A stretch of 64,000 bases of DNA from Pelagibacterium sediminicola. Its GTDB lineage: Bacteria; Pseudomonadota; Alphaproteobacteria; Rhizobiales; Devosiaceae. The notes under the pieces are model-generated. The model had not been told where the DNA came from. It made no database searches and saw only the letters and a list, made by a program, of their open reading frames with translations. Positions 1-12,034 of this stretch are shown in pieces. The translations under genes were made by a program, and so were the position numbers. The DNA lies in assembly GCF_003390885.1 (NCBI RefSeq), contig NZ_QMEL01000001.1, forward strand, positions 248,001 through 312,000. Direction: 5' to 3'. How positions within the stretch are numbered: position 1 is the stretch's first letter; the number at the start of each line of letters is the position of its first letter.

Positions 1-591
1 GGAGGTGACGACGATCTTTTTGCCGGCAAGCGGCCGGAGCGCGGAGCTTTGTGAGAAATATCCCTCGATTGCCGCCAGAACGGTTTCGGGCTCGGCCAGC
101 CGGCCCGGCCCATATTCTCCGCAGGCCATTTCGCCCGCGTCGGGCCCGACGATCTTCACCCCGTCCGCTTCCAGCAGCGCGATGTTGCGCCGGGTCGCGG
201 CGGCGTCCCACATCCGCACATTCATGGCCGGGGCGACAAGGATATCGGTGTCGGTGGCCAGAAGGCAGGTGGAGGCGAGATCGTCGGCCAGCCCGTTGGC
301 CATCCTTGCGATGAGGCTGGCCGTGGCGGGCGCAACCACAATCAGGTCCGCCGAGCGGGAAAGCTCGATATGGCCGATCTCAGTCTCGCGGGTGAGGTCG
401 AACAGCTCGGTCAGCGCCGGGCGGCCCGAGATCGCCGAGACGGTGAGCGGGGAGATGAAATGGGTGGCGCTTTGGGTCAGGATCGCCTGCGCCGTGCCGC
501 CCGCCTTCTGGATGAGGCGGATCAACTCGATCGCCTTATAGGCCGCTATACCGCCCGAGATGATGACGAGGATGTGCTTTCCGGCGAGCAT
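1..591 (-). CDS. coaBC: Phosphopantothenoylcysteine decarboxylase / phosphopantothenate-cysteine ligase (CoaBC), 3' end missing
   Basis: Bifunctional flavoprotein that couples cysteine to 4'-phosphopantothenate and decarboxylates the product in CoA synthesis. The reverse strand from the ATG at 591 reads about 197 residues of the N-terminal CoaC half: MLAGKHILVIISGGIAAYK (nucleotide/flavin loop), the active-site His in SATHFISPLT, the PATASLIARMANGLADDL segment and the substrate-clamp motif APAMNVRMW. The CoaB ligase half lies beyond base 1, so the gene is partial here only because of the window edge. It follows ubiB after 3 bases and is probably cotranscribed with ubiE and ubiB. Identification is firm from motifs and synteny. 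Confidence 0.93.
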   Translation of the reverse strand, partial: MLAGKHILVIISGGIAAYKAIELIRLIQKAGGTAQAILTQSATHFISPLTVSAISGRPALTELFDLTRETEIGHIELSRSADLIVVAPATASLIARMANGLADDLASTCLLATDTDILVAPAMNVRMWDAAATRRNIALLEADGVKIVGPDAGEMACGEYGPGRLAEPETVLAAIEGYFSQSSALRPLAGKKIVVTS

Positions 592-594
592 GGC

Positions 595-2139
595 CTATCC
601 CACAAGCTGAAAAAGGAGCACGAGGGCCGCAAGGCCCAGAACCAGCAGTCCACCCCATTTGAGCGCCGTCAGCAAGGGATCGCGCGTTCGCGCCCTTTGC
701 TGGTCGGCCTCGATATCGGCAAGCACGCGCTCGGCGCGGGCGGCGATCCCGGGCAGGCGGCGGACCGCGCCCAGAAGCGCCCTGCCCTCATCGAGAAGAA
801 TTTCGCCCCGCCCGATCGGTCCTACGGCACGCCGCACCCATTCGCCCACCACCGGTTCGGCGGCGTCCCACATGTTGAAGCGCGGGTCGAGCATGCGCGC
901 CGTGCCCTCGACCAGCACCATGTTCTTTTGCAATAGCACCAGTTCGGGCCGCGCCTCCATATCGAACAGCTCGGTCACATCGAGCAGTTGCCCCAGAACC
1001 CGGGCCATCGAAATCTCGTCGGCGGCCCGCCCCACCAGCGGCTCGCCGATGGCGCGCAGGGCCTGGGCGAAATCGGCGATCGCATGGGTCGAGGGCACAT
1101 AGCCGATCTCGATGTGGAGTTCGGCGATGCGGTCGTAATCGCGCTGGATGAAGCCATAGAGAATCTCGGCCAGAAAGCGCTGCTCGCGCTTGCCGAGCCG
1201 GCCCATGATGCCGAAATCGACCGCCACGATCGCCCCGGTCCCGGGGTCGGCGAACAGATTGCCCGGGTGCATGTCGGCGTGGAAAAAGCCGTCGCGGATG
1301 GCGTGGCGCAAAAAGCCGCGCACCAGCGCGTGGGCGAGATCGGGCCGGGAAAGCCCGGCCGCATCGATGCGCGCCGTCTCGCGCACGGGGATGGCCTCGA
1401 TCCAGTTGGTCGTCAGCACCGAGCGCGCCGACTGGCCCCAGTGAACGACCGGCACGGCAAAGCCGGGGTCGTCCCTGGTGTTGTCGGCCATTTCGGAAAT
1501 GGCCGAGGCCTCCATGCGCAGATCCATTTCGAGCGCGGCGGACCGGGCAAGGGTATCGACCACGTGCCGCCCCCGGAAGCGTCTGGCGCCGGGCACGATG
1601 CGTTCGGCGGCGCCGGCCAGCGCGTAAAGCCCGTCGAGATCGCGCCGGAAGCGCGCCTCGATGCCGGGGCGCAGCAGCTTTACCGCAACGGTTTCCTTGT
1701 GCCCATCCTCATGAACGAGCGTTGCCTTGTGCACCTGGGCGATGGAGGCGGCGGCGACCGGGGGAGAAATATCGGTCAGCGCCTCGGCCTTGTCGCCCAG
1801 CGCTTCCTTGAGCAATCCCGGCACGAGCGCGGGGTCGAAGGGCGGCATGGCGTCCTGGAGTTTTGCCAGATCGTCGGCGACGTCCGGGCCCACGATGTCG
1901 CGGCGGGTGGCGAGCAATTGCCCGAGCTTGACATAGGTGGGGCCGAGCCGGTTGAGGGCGTTGGCCAGCCTTGCCACGCGCCCGGTCCGGCGCACCTCGC
2001 GCTTTTCGATCAGCCGGGCAAAGCCGACAAGAGCCTTTGCCGATGGCGGGATGGGCTGATCCTCGGCCAGCGAGAACGCCCCCTCGCGCGCCAGAACGAA
2101 ACCGGCGCGCACCAGCCGGAAATAAGCGCCCAATCCCAT
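595..2139 (-). CDS. ubiB: Ubiquinone biosynthesis atypical kinase UbiB
   Basis: ADCK/ABC1-family atypical kinase-ATPase needed for coenzyme Q synthesis, acting at the inner membrane. The 514-residue product shows the family KxGQ signature (YVKLGQLLATRRD), the Ala-rich nucleotide loop (AAASIAQVH), a catalytic-loop region (HADMHPGNLF) and a DFG motif (DFGIMGRL). A single hydrophobic helix closes the C-terminus (GGLLVLGLAALVLLF), as expected for UbiB. An upstream in-frame start would add 39 residues, but these lie in the repeat element that fills the ubiE-ubiB gap, so the ATG at 2139 (MGLGAYFRLVRAGF) is preferred. Neighbours ubiE and coaBC are on the same strand. Confidence 0.93.
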   Translation of the reverse strand: MGLGAYFRLVRAGFVLAREGAFSLAEDQPIPPSAKALVGFARLIEKREVRRTGRVARLANALNRLGPTYVKLGQLLATRRDIVGPDVADDLAKLQDAMPPFDPALVPGLLKEALGDKAEALTDISPPVAAASIAQVHKATLVHEDGHKETVAVKLLRPGIEARFRRDLDGLYALAGAAERIVPGARRFRGRHVVDTLARSAALEMDLRMEASAISEMADNTRDDPGFAVPVVHWGQSARSVLTTNWIEAIPVRETARIDAAGLSRPDLAHALVRGFLRHAIRDGFFHADMHPGNLFADPGTGAIVAVDFGIMGRLGKREQRFLAEILYGFIQRDYDRIAELHIEIGYVPSTHAIADFAQALRAIGEPLVGRAADEISMARVLGQLLDVTELFDMEARPELVLLQKNMVLVEGTARMLDPRFNMWDAAEPVVGEWVRRAVGPIGRGEILLDEGRALLGAVRRLPGIAARAERVLADIEADQQRARTRDPLLTALKWGGLLVLGLAALVLLFQLVG

Positions 2140-2140
2140 G

Positions 2141-2348
2141 CTAGACCGTTTCAGCTTTTTTCGGGTGCGGACCGGCAGGTGTATCGGGCGAAACCGCTCT
2201 GGATTCCGGTAATGAATACCGGAATGACATTGATGTTTTTTGCAAGTCCACCCCATTCTCCGATGTCACCCCCGGATTTATTCCCGGGGACCAGTGCAAA
2301 AGTCCCATTGGCGCCTGACCCCGCCCGTTCCGCCAAACCCTCATCGCG
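2141..2348. repeat. Dispersed palindromic element, family A copy 1 (ubiB-ubiE gap)
   Basis: Non-coding gap holding two facing palindromes: a TGGATTCCGGT...ACCGGAATGACA unit near 2200-2229 and the mirror-image unit TGTCACCCCCGG...CCCGGGGACCA near 2264-2292. The same pair recurs at about 19.5, 48.9 and 52.8 kb. A GTTTCAGC-type end is visible at 2147-2154. It separates two genes that would otherwise be tightly linked. Confidence 0.75.
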
Positions 2349-3113
2349 CTAGAGTTTCCAGGCTCCGTGGAGCGCAGCGATGTTGCCCGACAATGGCGTA
2401 TGGGTCACGCGCCTGAACCCGGCCTCGGCGATCATGGAGGAAAACACCTCGGGTTTTGGAAAATTGCGGATCGATTCGACGAGATATCGATAGGGGTCCG
2501 CATCCCCGGTCACCAGCTTTCCCATGGGCGGGATGACGTGATCGGAAAAAAGCTCGTAGACCTTGTCGAGCCCCGGCAGGTCGACGCTTGAGAATTCGAG
2601 CACCAGCAGCCGCCCGCCGCGCACCAGAACCCGGTGGGCTTCCTTCAACGCCTTGTCGATACGCGGCACGTTGCGGATGCCGAAGGCGATCGTATAGGCC
2701 TCGAAACTCCGATCGGGGAAGGGCAGCTCCTCGGCGTTGGCCTCGACAAATTTCACCCTTGAGGGGTAGCGCCAGCCCTTCGCGCGCTCGGCGCCTACGG
2801 CGAGCATTTCTCCATTGATGTCGGAAACGGTCACCTCGGCATGGCCGTGGCTGGCATCGAGGATGCGCATGGCGATGTCCCCGGTCCCCCCGGCCATGTC
2901 GAGCACGCGATAGGGGCGGGCGCCCTGACGGGGCGGGGCGAGGCGGGCGACCATCCGGTCCTTCCAGAGCCGGTGCACGCCCCCGCTCATCAGGTCGTTC
3001 ATCAGATCGTAGCGCGAGGCGACCTTGAAAAAGACGTCGTTGACCAGCCCTTGCTTGTCCGCGAGGGGAACGGTGCGGGCGCCGAAATGGGTGGTGGTCT
3101 GGGCCTCTTGCAT
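2349..3113 (-). CDS. ubiE: Demethylmenaquinone/2-methoxy-6-polyprenyl-1,4-benzoquinol methyltransferase UbiE
   Basis: SAM-dependent C-methyltransferase of ubiquinone synthesis. The 254-residue protein has the classic N-terminal block ([19 protein letters not shown] followed by HRLWKD), SAM motif I ([14 protein letters not shown]), the acidic SDINGEML loop and the later [20 protein letters not shown] and [11 protein letters not shown] segments typical of UbiE. The ATG at 3113 gives a start like family members. It lies upstream of ubiB on the same strand and is divergent from mutM. Confidence 0.96.
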   Translation of the reverse strand: MQEAQTTTHFGARTVPLADKQGLVNDVFFKVASRYDLMNDLMSGGVHRLWKDRMVARLAPPRQGARPYRVLDMAGGTGDIAMRILDASHGHAEVTVSDINGEMLAVGAERAKGWRYPSRVKFVEANAEELPFPDRSFEAYTIAFGIRNVPRIDKALKEAHRVLVRGGRLLVLEFSSVDLPGLDKVYELFSDHVIPPMGKLVTGDADPYRYLVESIRNFPKPEVFSSMIAEAGFRRVTHTPLSGNIAALHGAWKL

Positions 3114-3199
3114 GTCCGGTCTCTTGTTTTGCGCGCCTCAAAGGGGTTATGACCCTCGCGGCCACCATAAAGCAAGCCTCGGGCGCGTGGAATGGATGG

Positions 3200-3290
3200 A
3201 GTGCGGTCAGGAAAAGTTGAAGGCTTTTCCGGTTCGGCCGCACGATCGATATATAAATGAGCTGAAACGTGATCCGAACGGACCAAGTTT
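3200..3290. repeat. Short dispersed element, family E copy 1 (ubiE-mutM divergent gap)
   Basis: The stretch GAAAAGTTGAAGGCTTTTCC at 3211-3230, followed by GGTTCG, is an imperfect hairpin. It reappears inverted at 20731-20756 as CGAACCGGAAAAGTCTGCAA plus CTTTTC; both copies are also followed by a GCACTCCAT-type stretch when read in the same direction. It lies in the 215-bp divergent ubiE/mutM region. No promoter could be called with confidence there. Confidence 0.6.
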
Positions 3291-3328
3291 CAGCCGCGTC
3301 GCATCCTCCAAAGAGTCAGTAAAATCCC

Positions 3329-4210
3329 ATGCCCGAATTGCCGGAAGTTGAAACGGTAAGGCGCGGGCTCGATCCCTTCCTCAGAGGCGCGCGGATCGAG
3401 AGGGTGACGCTCTACCGGGAAAACCTGCGCTTTGCCTTTCCCCAGGGGTTCGCCACAGCGCTTGCCGGCCAGACCATCGAAACGCTCGACCGGCGCGCCA
3501 AATATCTGCTTTTTACCCTTTCGGGCGGCGCGGTCTGGCTCACCCATCTGGGGATGACCGGGGCGTATCTGGTGTCCGATCACCCGATCGCCGAGCCCTC
3601 CCGGCGCGATGAGGGGGATAAAAGCGGGCGTCACGTCCATCTTGCCGCCCGGCTCGTCCACCCCCATCACGGGCCGCTCACCCTTTCCTATGCCGATCCG
3701 CGCCGCTTCGGGTTCATGGGACTTTACGCGCCGGACGCCGCCAACCCGTTTACCGCCCCCCTCGGGCCCGAACCGCTCGGCAATCAGTTGAGCGCCGATG
3801 GGCTGGCCAGCGCGCTCCAGGGCCGCAAGGGGCCGATCAAGACATTGCTGCTCGACCAGAGGATCATTGCCGGGCTGGGCAATATCTATGTATGCGAGGC
3901 GCTCCACCGCGCCGGGATCGACCCAAGGCGGCCCGGCGGGAGCGTCGTTGCCCTCAATGGCGCGCCGGGCACGGAGCTTTTGGCCCTCGTGCCCGCCATC
4001 CGCGGCGTGCTCGAGGAAGCGCTCGAGGCGGGCGGATCGACCTTGCGCGACTTTCGCACCTCGGACGGCACCCCGGGCTATTTCCAGCACAGCTTCGCCG
4101 TCTATGGCCGCGAGGGGGAGCCGTGTCTGAAACCCCGGTGCGGGGGCACTGTCGCCCGCATCGTCCAGGCGGGGCGTTCGAGCTTTTTCTGCCCCTCCTG
4201 TCAGCATTGA
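3329..4210 (+). CDS. mutM: Formamidopyrimidine-DNA glycosylase (Fpg/MutM)
   Basis: Base-excision repair glycosylase/AP lyase removing 8-oxoguanine and FaPy lesions. The protein starts MPELPEVETVRRGL, giving the catalytic Pro2 and Glu3, has the beta-turn Lys in RRAKYLLF, the helix-two-turn-helix region (KTLLLDQRIIAGLGNIYVCEAL) and a complete C-terminal zinc finger with C-x4-C-x16-C-x2-C spacing (PCLKPRC ... FFCPSCQH). At 293 residues it is of normal length with all key residues visible. Divergent from ubiE, as in many Hyphomicrobiales. Confidence 0.97.
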   Translation: MPELPEVETVRRGLDPFLRGARIERVTLYRENLRFAFPQGFATALAGQTIETLDRRAKYLLFTLSGGAVWLTHLGMTGAYLVSDHPIAEPSRRDEGDKSGRHVHLAARLVHPHHGPLTLSYADPRRFGFMGLYAPDAANPFTAPLGPEPLGNQLSADGLASALQGRKGPIKTLLLDQRIIAGLGNIYVCEALHRAGIDPRRPGGSVVALNGAPGTELLALVPAIRGVLEEALEAGGSTLRDFRTSDGTPGYFQHSFAVYGREGEPCLKPRCGGTVARIVQAGRSSFFCPSCQH

Positions 4211-4366
4211 CTCTTTTGAGGCGCCCCCCTATAGAGCGGCCTTCACCGGCCGTGGCAGCGCCCCGGCCATTCCGGTTGTGCTCGCCTCTTTCATAAGCGG
4301 GAATGAGCACGCAAGGCATTTTCCCCGGCTGGCTTGGCCGGGCGCCACGAGGAAAGACGATAAAGA

Positions 4367-4633
4367 ATGGCAAATACCCCTTCGGCCAAGAAGGCCACCC
4401 GCAAGATCGAAACGCGGACCGCTGTCAACACCGCGCGCCGCAGCCGCGTCCGCACCTTCCTGCGCAAGGTTGAGGAAGCGATCGCGGCGGGCAACAAGGA
4501 CGAGGCCGCCGCCGCGCTCAGGACTGCCGAATCCGAGCTCCAGCGCGCCGCCGGCAAGGGCGTGTTCCACAAGAACATGGCCAGCCGCAAGGTTTCCCGG
4601 CTCGCACGGCGGGTCAAGACCATCGGCGCCTGA
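4367..4633 (+). CDS. rpsT: 30S ribosomal protein S20
   Basis: Small basic 16S rRNA-binding protein of the 30S subunit. The 88-residue sequence begins [20 protein letters not shown] and ends in the usual [15 protein letters not shown] helix. GAGGAAAGAC lies just upstream of the ATG as a plausible ribosome-binding region. The position directly before dnaA is a conserved Hyphomicrobiales arrangement. A good intrinsic terminator follows. Confidence 0.97.
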   Translation: MANTPSAKKATRKIETRTAVNTARRSRVRTFLRKVEEAIAAGNKDEAAAALRTAESELQRAAGKGVFHKNMASRKVSRLARRVKTIGA

Positions 4634-4690
4634 CCGAATCGACGTTTTCCGCGCCCGATGTATACAAGAAGCGGTTAGAACAAGTTTCCA

Positions 4691-4715
4691 AAGCCCTCCT
4701 CGTGAGGGCTTTTTC
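4691..4715 (+). terminator. Intrinsic terminator after rpsT
   Basis: Perfect 8-bp stem AAGCCCTC (4691-4698) / GAGGGCTT (4704-4711) with loop CTCGT, followed by a short T run (GGCTTTTTC). It lies 57 bases past the rpsT stop. Confidence 0.85.
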
Positions 4716-5318
4716 GTGGGCTGAATCTCAAAGACGATTCCGTCATCCATCCGTCATTGTCACCTCGTCCCTGGCCTTTGCCACGCGGGGGGAGAAAAAT
4801 TAATCCGGCTGTGCCGCAGGGCTTCGGGACTTGATTCAGCAAGGAGTCACATACCCTTACTTTTCCCTCCACGACGGCGACAAAACCCCCGGCCCGGCAG
4901 GAATGCGAGTCAAGCCCAATTTTGACGAATTCAGCGGTTGTGCGCTAAAATTTGGCTGTCTAAAATGGCCCCATTGGACGAAAACGAGAGCGGCGGACTT
5001 CAAGACGAACGCAACCGCTGCCTGGAAATAACGGGGGTAGGAATGCACGGATCACATCTTGGCATAAGCACTTTACTGCCGAAGCCGGATACTCCAGCAG
5101 ACATGCTCCTTTAAAAATTTCCGACATTATTTCGGCATGACGCGTTTCGGTCATGCCCGATGGCGCCCCGGCGCCGCTTTCAACTTGGTTGTAACACCCA
5201 TCCCCACGATTGAACTCGTGGGGTGAGGGAGTTCTGTTGTCCGGAAGCGGACGGAAAGAATGGGGAAATCGGCTGCCGGGGACGGGCGGCCCAACTGTTA
5301 AGAAGAGGCTCAACGAAA
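4716..5318. other. Long rpsT-dnaA intergenic region with two hairpins; no clear oriC
   Basis: About 600 bases without a credible gene. Two perfect 8-bp hairpins stand out: GGCATGAC (5134-5141) / GTCATGCC (5150-5157) and CCCCACGA (5202-5209) / TCGTGGGG (5216-5223). The middle (about 4900-5000 and 5100-5135) is lower in GC than its surroundings. I looked for DnaA boxes (TTATCCACA and close variants) and saw no cluster. The region probably holds the dnaA promoter and leader, but no promoter can be pinned by eye. Confidence 0.5.
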
Positions 5319-6860
5319 ATGGAATCGATCGCGGCAACCGATCGCGCGACTTGGGGAAACCGGCCGCAGGGACAAGACCAGAACGCGGGGACCGAACCGC
5401 GCGAGGCGGCAGGGGCGAAAAGCGGGGTGAAAGCTATGGCGGTGAACGCCGATCAGGTGTGGTTGCGCGTGCGGGCGCGGCTGAGGGCAGCGGTGGGCGA
5501 GGATGTATTCACCTCATGGTTCGCCCGGCTCGAACTTGAGGAAGTGGTCGGCGATCTCGCCCACCTTTCCGTTCCCACCCGATTCCTGTGCTCCTGGATC
5601 CAGTCCAACTATCTCGAAAAGATCATGGAGGCGTTCGCCGCCGAGGATTCCGCGATCGCCCGGCTCCATATCACCGTGAGGGTCAACGGGCAGGCCCGCC
5701 CCCGGCTCGTGGCCCAGGCCGAACCCGACAGCCAGGACACGGCGCCCGCCGAGGTGCGGCCCGTCCAGCCTTTGACCCAGATGGCCCAGCCGCTCGTCCA
5801 GCGCCCCGACGCGCTGGTGGGCAGCGCGCTCGACCGCAAGCTCACCTTCGAGAGCTTCGTTGCCGGAAGCGCCAACGAGATGGCGCTGGGGGTGGCCCGG
5901 CAGGTGGCATCGGCCGCCGCCAACAACGCGGTGACCTTCAATCCGGTCTATATCCATTCGACCGTGGGGCTGGGCAAGACCCACCTTCTCAACGCCATCG
6001 CCTGGGCGGCGGGGGCGGCTGAAGGCACGCGCAATATCGTCTATCTCACCGCCGATCATTTCATGTACCACTTCATGACCGCCGTGAAGCACCAGTCGGC
6101 GCTGGCCTTCAAGGAGTGGCTCAGGCGCATCGACCTTTTGCTGATTGACGACATGCAGTTCCTGCAAGGCAAGTCGGCGACCGAGTTCGGCCATACGCTC
6201 TCGACGCTCATTTCGGGCACCAAGCAGATCGTTGTGGCGGGCGACGCCCCTCCGCGCGATCTCGAAATGCTCGACGACCGCGTGCGCTCCCGGCTTTCGG
6301 GCGGGGTGGTCATTCCCATCGCCCCGTTCGATGCCGAACTGCGCCGCGCCATCGTCACCAAGCGCGCCAACCAGGCCGCCGCGCGCTTCTCGGGGGTCGT
6401 GTTTCCCGACGCGGTCATCGACTATGTCGCCCGCTCCATCGTCTCGCATGGGCGGGATCTGGACGGGGCGGTCAACCGGCTGGTGGCCGCCAACCAGCTC
6501 ACCCGCGAGCCCATCACGGTGGGGCTGGCCGAAAAGACGCTCCAGGACCTCATCCGCAACCGCGAGGCCCCGCGCGTCCGGATCGAGGATATTTTGAAGA
6601 TCGTCGCCCGCCACTTCAAGGTGCCGCGCAACGACCTGCTCTCCTCGCGCCGCTCGCGCGACGTGGTGCGCCCGCGCCAGATCGCCATGTATCTGGCCAA
6701 ATCGCTGACGGCGCGCTCGCTGCCCGAGATCGGGCGCCGGTTCGGCGGGCGCGACCACACCACGGTCCTGCATTCGGTGCGCAAGGTCGAGCAATTGATG
6801 AGCGAGGATGGCGAACTCACCCAGGAGATCGAACTCCTAAAACGCATGCTCGAGGAGTAG
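5319..6860 (+). CDS. dnaA: Chromosomal replication initiator protein DnaA
   Basis: AAA+ initiator that binds and unwinds oriC. Domain I is visible (VWLRVRARLRAAVGEDVFTSWFARLELE), followed by a Pro/Gln-rich linker, the AAA+ domain with Walker A (HSTVGLGKTHLLNA) and Walker B (LLLIDDMQFLQG), and the C-terminal DNA-binding domain with the family signature GGRDHTTVLHSVRK. The ATG at 5319 has AAGAGG 10 bases upstream and gives 513 residues. A longer frame from 5223 and a shorter one from 5436 (MAVNADQVW, preceded by GGGGTG) are possible, so the start is uncertain although the gene is not. Confidence 0.95.
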   Translation: MESIAATDRATWGNRPQGQDQNAGTEPREAAGAKSGVKAMAVNADQVWLRVRARLRAAVGEDVFTSWFARLELEEVVGDLAHLSVPTRFLCSWIQSNYLEKIMEAFAAEDSAIARLHITVRVNGQARPRLVAQAEPDSQDTAPAEVRPVQPLTQMAQPLVQRPDALVGSALDRKLTFESFVAGSANEMALGVARQVASAAANNAVTFNPVYIHSTVGLGKTHLLNAIAWAAGAAEGTRNIVYLTADHFMYHFMTAVKHQSALAFKEWLRRIDLLLIDDMQFLQGKSATEFGHTLSTLISGTKQIVVAGDAPPRDLEMLDDRVRSRLSGGVVIPIAPFDAELRRAIVTKRANQAAARFSGVVFPDAVIDYVARSIVSHGRDLDGAVNRLVAANQLTREPITVGLAEKTLQDLIRNREAPRVRIEDILKIVARHFKVPRNDLLSSRRSRDVVRPRQIAMYLAKSLTARSLPEIGRRFGGRDHTTVLHSVRKVEQLMSEDGELTQEIELLKRMLEE

Positions 6861-6902
6861 GCCCCGCGCCCGCGTAAAAATCTCTTGAAACCCTTCTGGT
6901 TT

Positions 6903-6936
6903 AAGGCCCCTGCGACAGGCTGGGGCCTTGCCTTTT
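6903..6936 (+). terminator. Probable intrinsic terminator between dnaA and dnaN
   Basis: Perfect 8-bp inverted repeat AAGGCCCC (6903-6910) / GGGGCCTT (6922-6929) with an 11-nt loop, followed by GCCTTTTG. The T run is short, so termination may be partial and allow read-through to dnaN. Confidence 0.6.
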
Positions 6937-7012
6937 GCGCCCAAGCGATGCAGGGTCTGCGCCCGGTATTTTGCCGGACGGCGAACGGTTTTGAAAACGG
7001 TAAGGGTAAGCG

Positions 7013-8131
7013 ATGAAGGTCACGCTTGAGCGCAACCATCTGTTGAAATCGCTGGGGCATGTGCACCGCGTGGTCGAGCGGCGCAATACCTATCCCATCC
7101 TTGCCAACGTCCTGATGAGCGCCACCGCCGAGGGACTGGACCTGCGCGCCACCGATCTCGACATCGAGGTGACCGAGACGGTTCCGGCCATGACCGGCAC
7201 GCCCGGCATCACCACCGTGCCCGCCCACACGCTTTACGAGATCGTGCGCAAGCTCTCGGACGGCGCCGACGTCGTGCTCGAAACCGATGGCAACGAGCAG
7301 ATGCAGATTTCCTCGGGCCGCTCGCGCTTCCACCTCCAGTGCCTCAACCCCGACGGGTTCCCGGACCTCAAATCGGGCGCCTTCACCCACACCTTCGCGA
7401 TTCCCGCCGAAACGCTCAAGGATCTGATCGAGCGCACCCAGTTCGCCATCTCCAATGAAGAGACCCGCTACTATCTGAACGGCATCTTCATGCACACGGT
7501 CGACAGCGAGGCAGGCGTGGTGCTGCGGGCGGTGGCGACCGACGGGCACCGGCTGGCCAGGGTCGAGGCCGAGGCGCCCAAGGGCGCGGCGGGCATGCCC
7601 GGCATCATCGTGCCGCGCAAGACCGTCGCCGAGGTCTTAAAGCTTCTCGACGGCATCGAGGGCGAGGTGACGGTGGAATTGTCCGACACCAAGATTCGTT
7701 TCACCCTTGGCGGGGTCGTACTGCTCTCCAAGCTCATCGAGGGCTCGTTCCCCGATTACGAGCGGGTGACGCCCAAGAACAACGACAAGGAGCTGGTGAT
7801 CAACCGCGACAGCCTTTCGCGCGCCGTCGACCGCGTCTCGACCATCGCCTCGGAGCGCGGCGGCAAGGCGGTGAAGCTCGCGCTCAGCCCCGGCCAGCTC
7901 GAATTGACCGTCACCAATCCCGACCACGGCACCGCCAACGAGGAACTGCCCGCCGGGTTCGATCTCGAAGGATTCGAGATCGGGTTCAACGCGCGCTACC
8001 TGCTCGAGATCATTTCCCAGATCCGCACGGAGAACGCGGTGTTCCTGTTCAACGACGCAGGCTCGCCGACCCTGGTCCGCGAAGAGGGGGACACCCAGGC
8101 GCTGTTCGTCCTGATGCCGATGCGGGTATAA
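7013..8131 (+). CDS. dnaN: DNA polymerase III beta subunit (sliding clamp)
   Basis: Ring-shaped processivity clamp for DNA polymerase III. The 372-residue product has normal length and recognisable clamp features: MKVTLERNHLLKSLGHVHRVVERRNTYPIL at the start, VATDGHRLAR in domain 2 and the C-terminal FNDAGSPTLVREEGD ... VLMPMRV ending. AAGGGTAAG precedes the ATG. It is part of the dnaA-dnaN-recF-gyrB block. Confidence 0.97.
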   Translation: MKVTLERNHLLKSLGHVHRVVERRNTYPILANVLMSATAEGLDLRATDLDIEVTETVPAMTGTPGITTVPAHTLYEIVRKLSDGADVVLETDGNEQMQISSGRSRFHLQCLNPDGFPDLKSGAFTHTFAIPAETLKDLIERTQFAISNEETRYYLNGIFMHTVDSEAGVVLRAVATDGHRLARVEAEAPKGAAGMPGIIVPRKTVAEVLKLLDGIEGEVTVELSDTKIRFTLGGVVLLSKLIEGSFPDYERVTPKNNDKELVINRDSLSRAVDRVSTIASERGGKAVKLALSPGQLELTVTNPDHGTANEELPAGFDLEGFEIGFNARYLLEIISQIRTENAVFLFNDAGSPTLVREEGDTQALFVLMPMRV

Positions 8132-8215
8132 GGGAGCGAATAGTGAGTGGCGAATAGCCAATAGCCGATTGGCCCGCCCTATTCGCTATTCCCTGTTCCC
8201 TATTCGCCAGACCAC
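8132..8215. repeat. CGAATAG-rich inverted repeat in dnaN-recF gap
   Basis: The short gap is built from repeats of GCGAATAG/CTATTCGC. The left arm (about 8135-8164) carries GCGAATAG, GCGAATAGCC and AATAGCC; the right arm (about 8178-8208) carries the inverse forms CTATTCGCTATTCCC and CTATTCGCC. The arms can fold into a long imperfect hairpin just before the recF start. Confidence 0.65.
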
Positions 8216-11867
<3,652 letters not shown>

Positions 11868-12034
11868 CGGCGTTGCTCCGATGCAACACCTTTCATCCGG
11901 AGTGGAAACAGACGCATAAACCGGCCACAATTGAGGACGAAGAACGTTTGCAACCAAGGGGCATGCCGCATCGCCACGACATCTATCGGCACCCCGCTCC
12001 CGTTCCTTGCCCATGATGATCCCCACGTGGCCCG

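Noticed and set aside
4831-5031. 66-codon open frame in the rpsT-dnaA gap
   Set aside because: No ribosome-binding site, no motifs, and amino-acid usage unlike its neighbours.
4716-5318. Replication origin
   Set aside because: No DnaA-box cluster could be found by eye, so oriC is not called.
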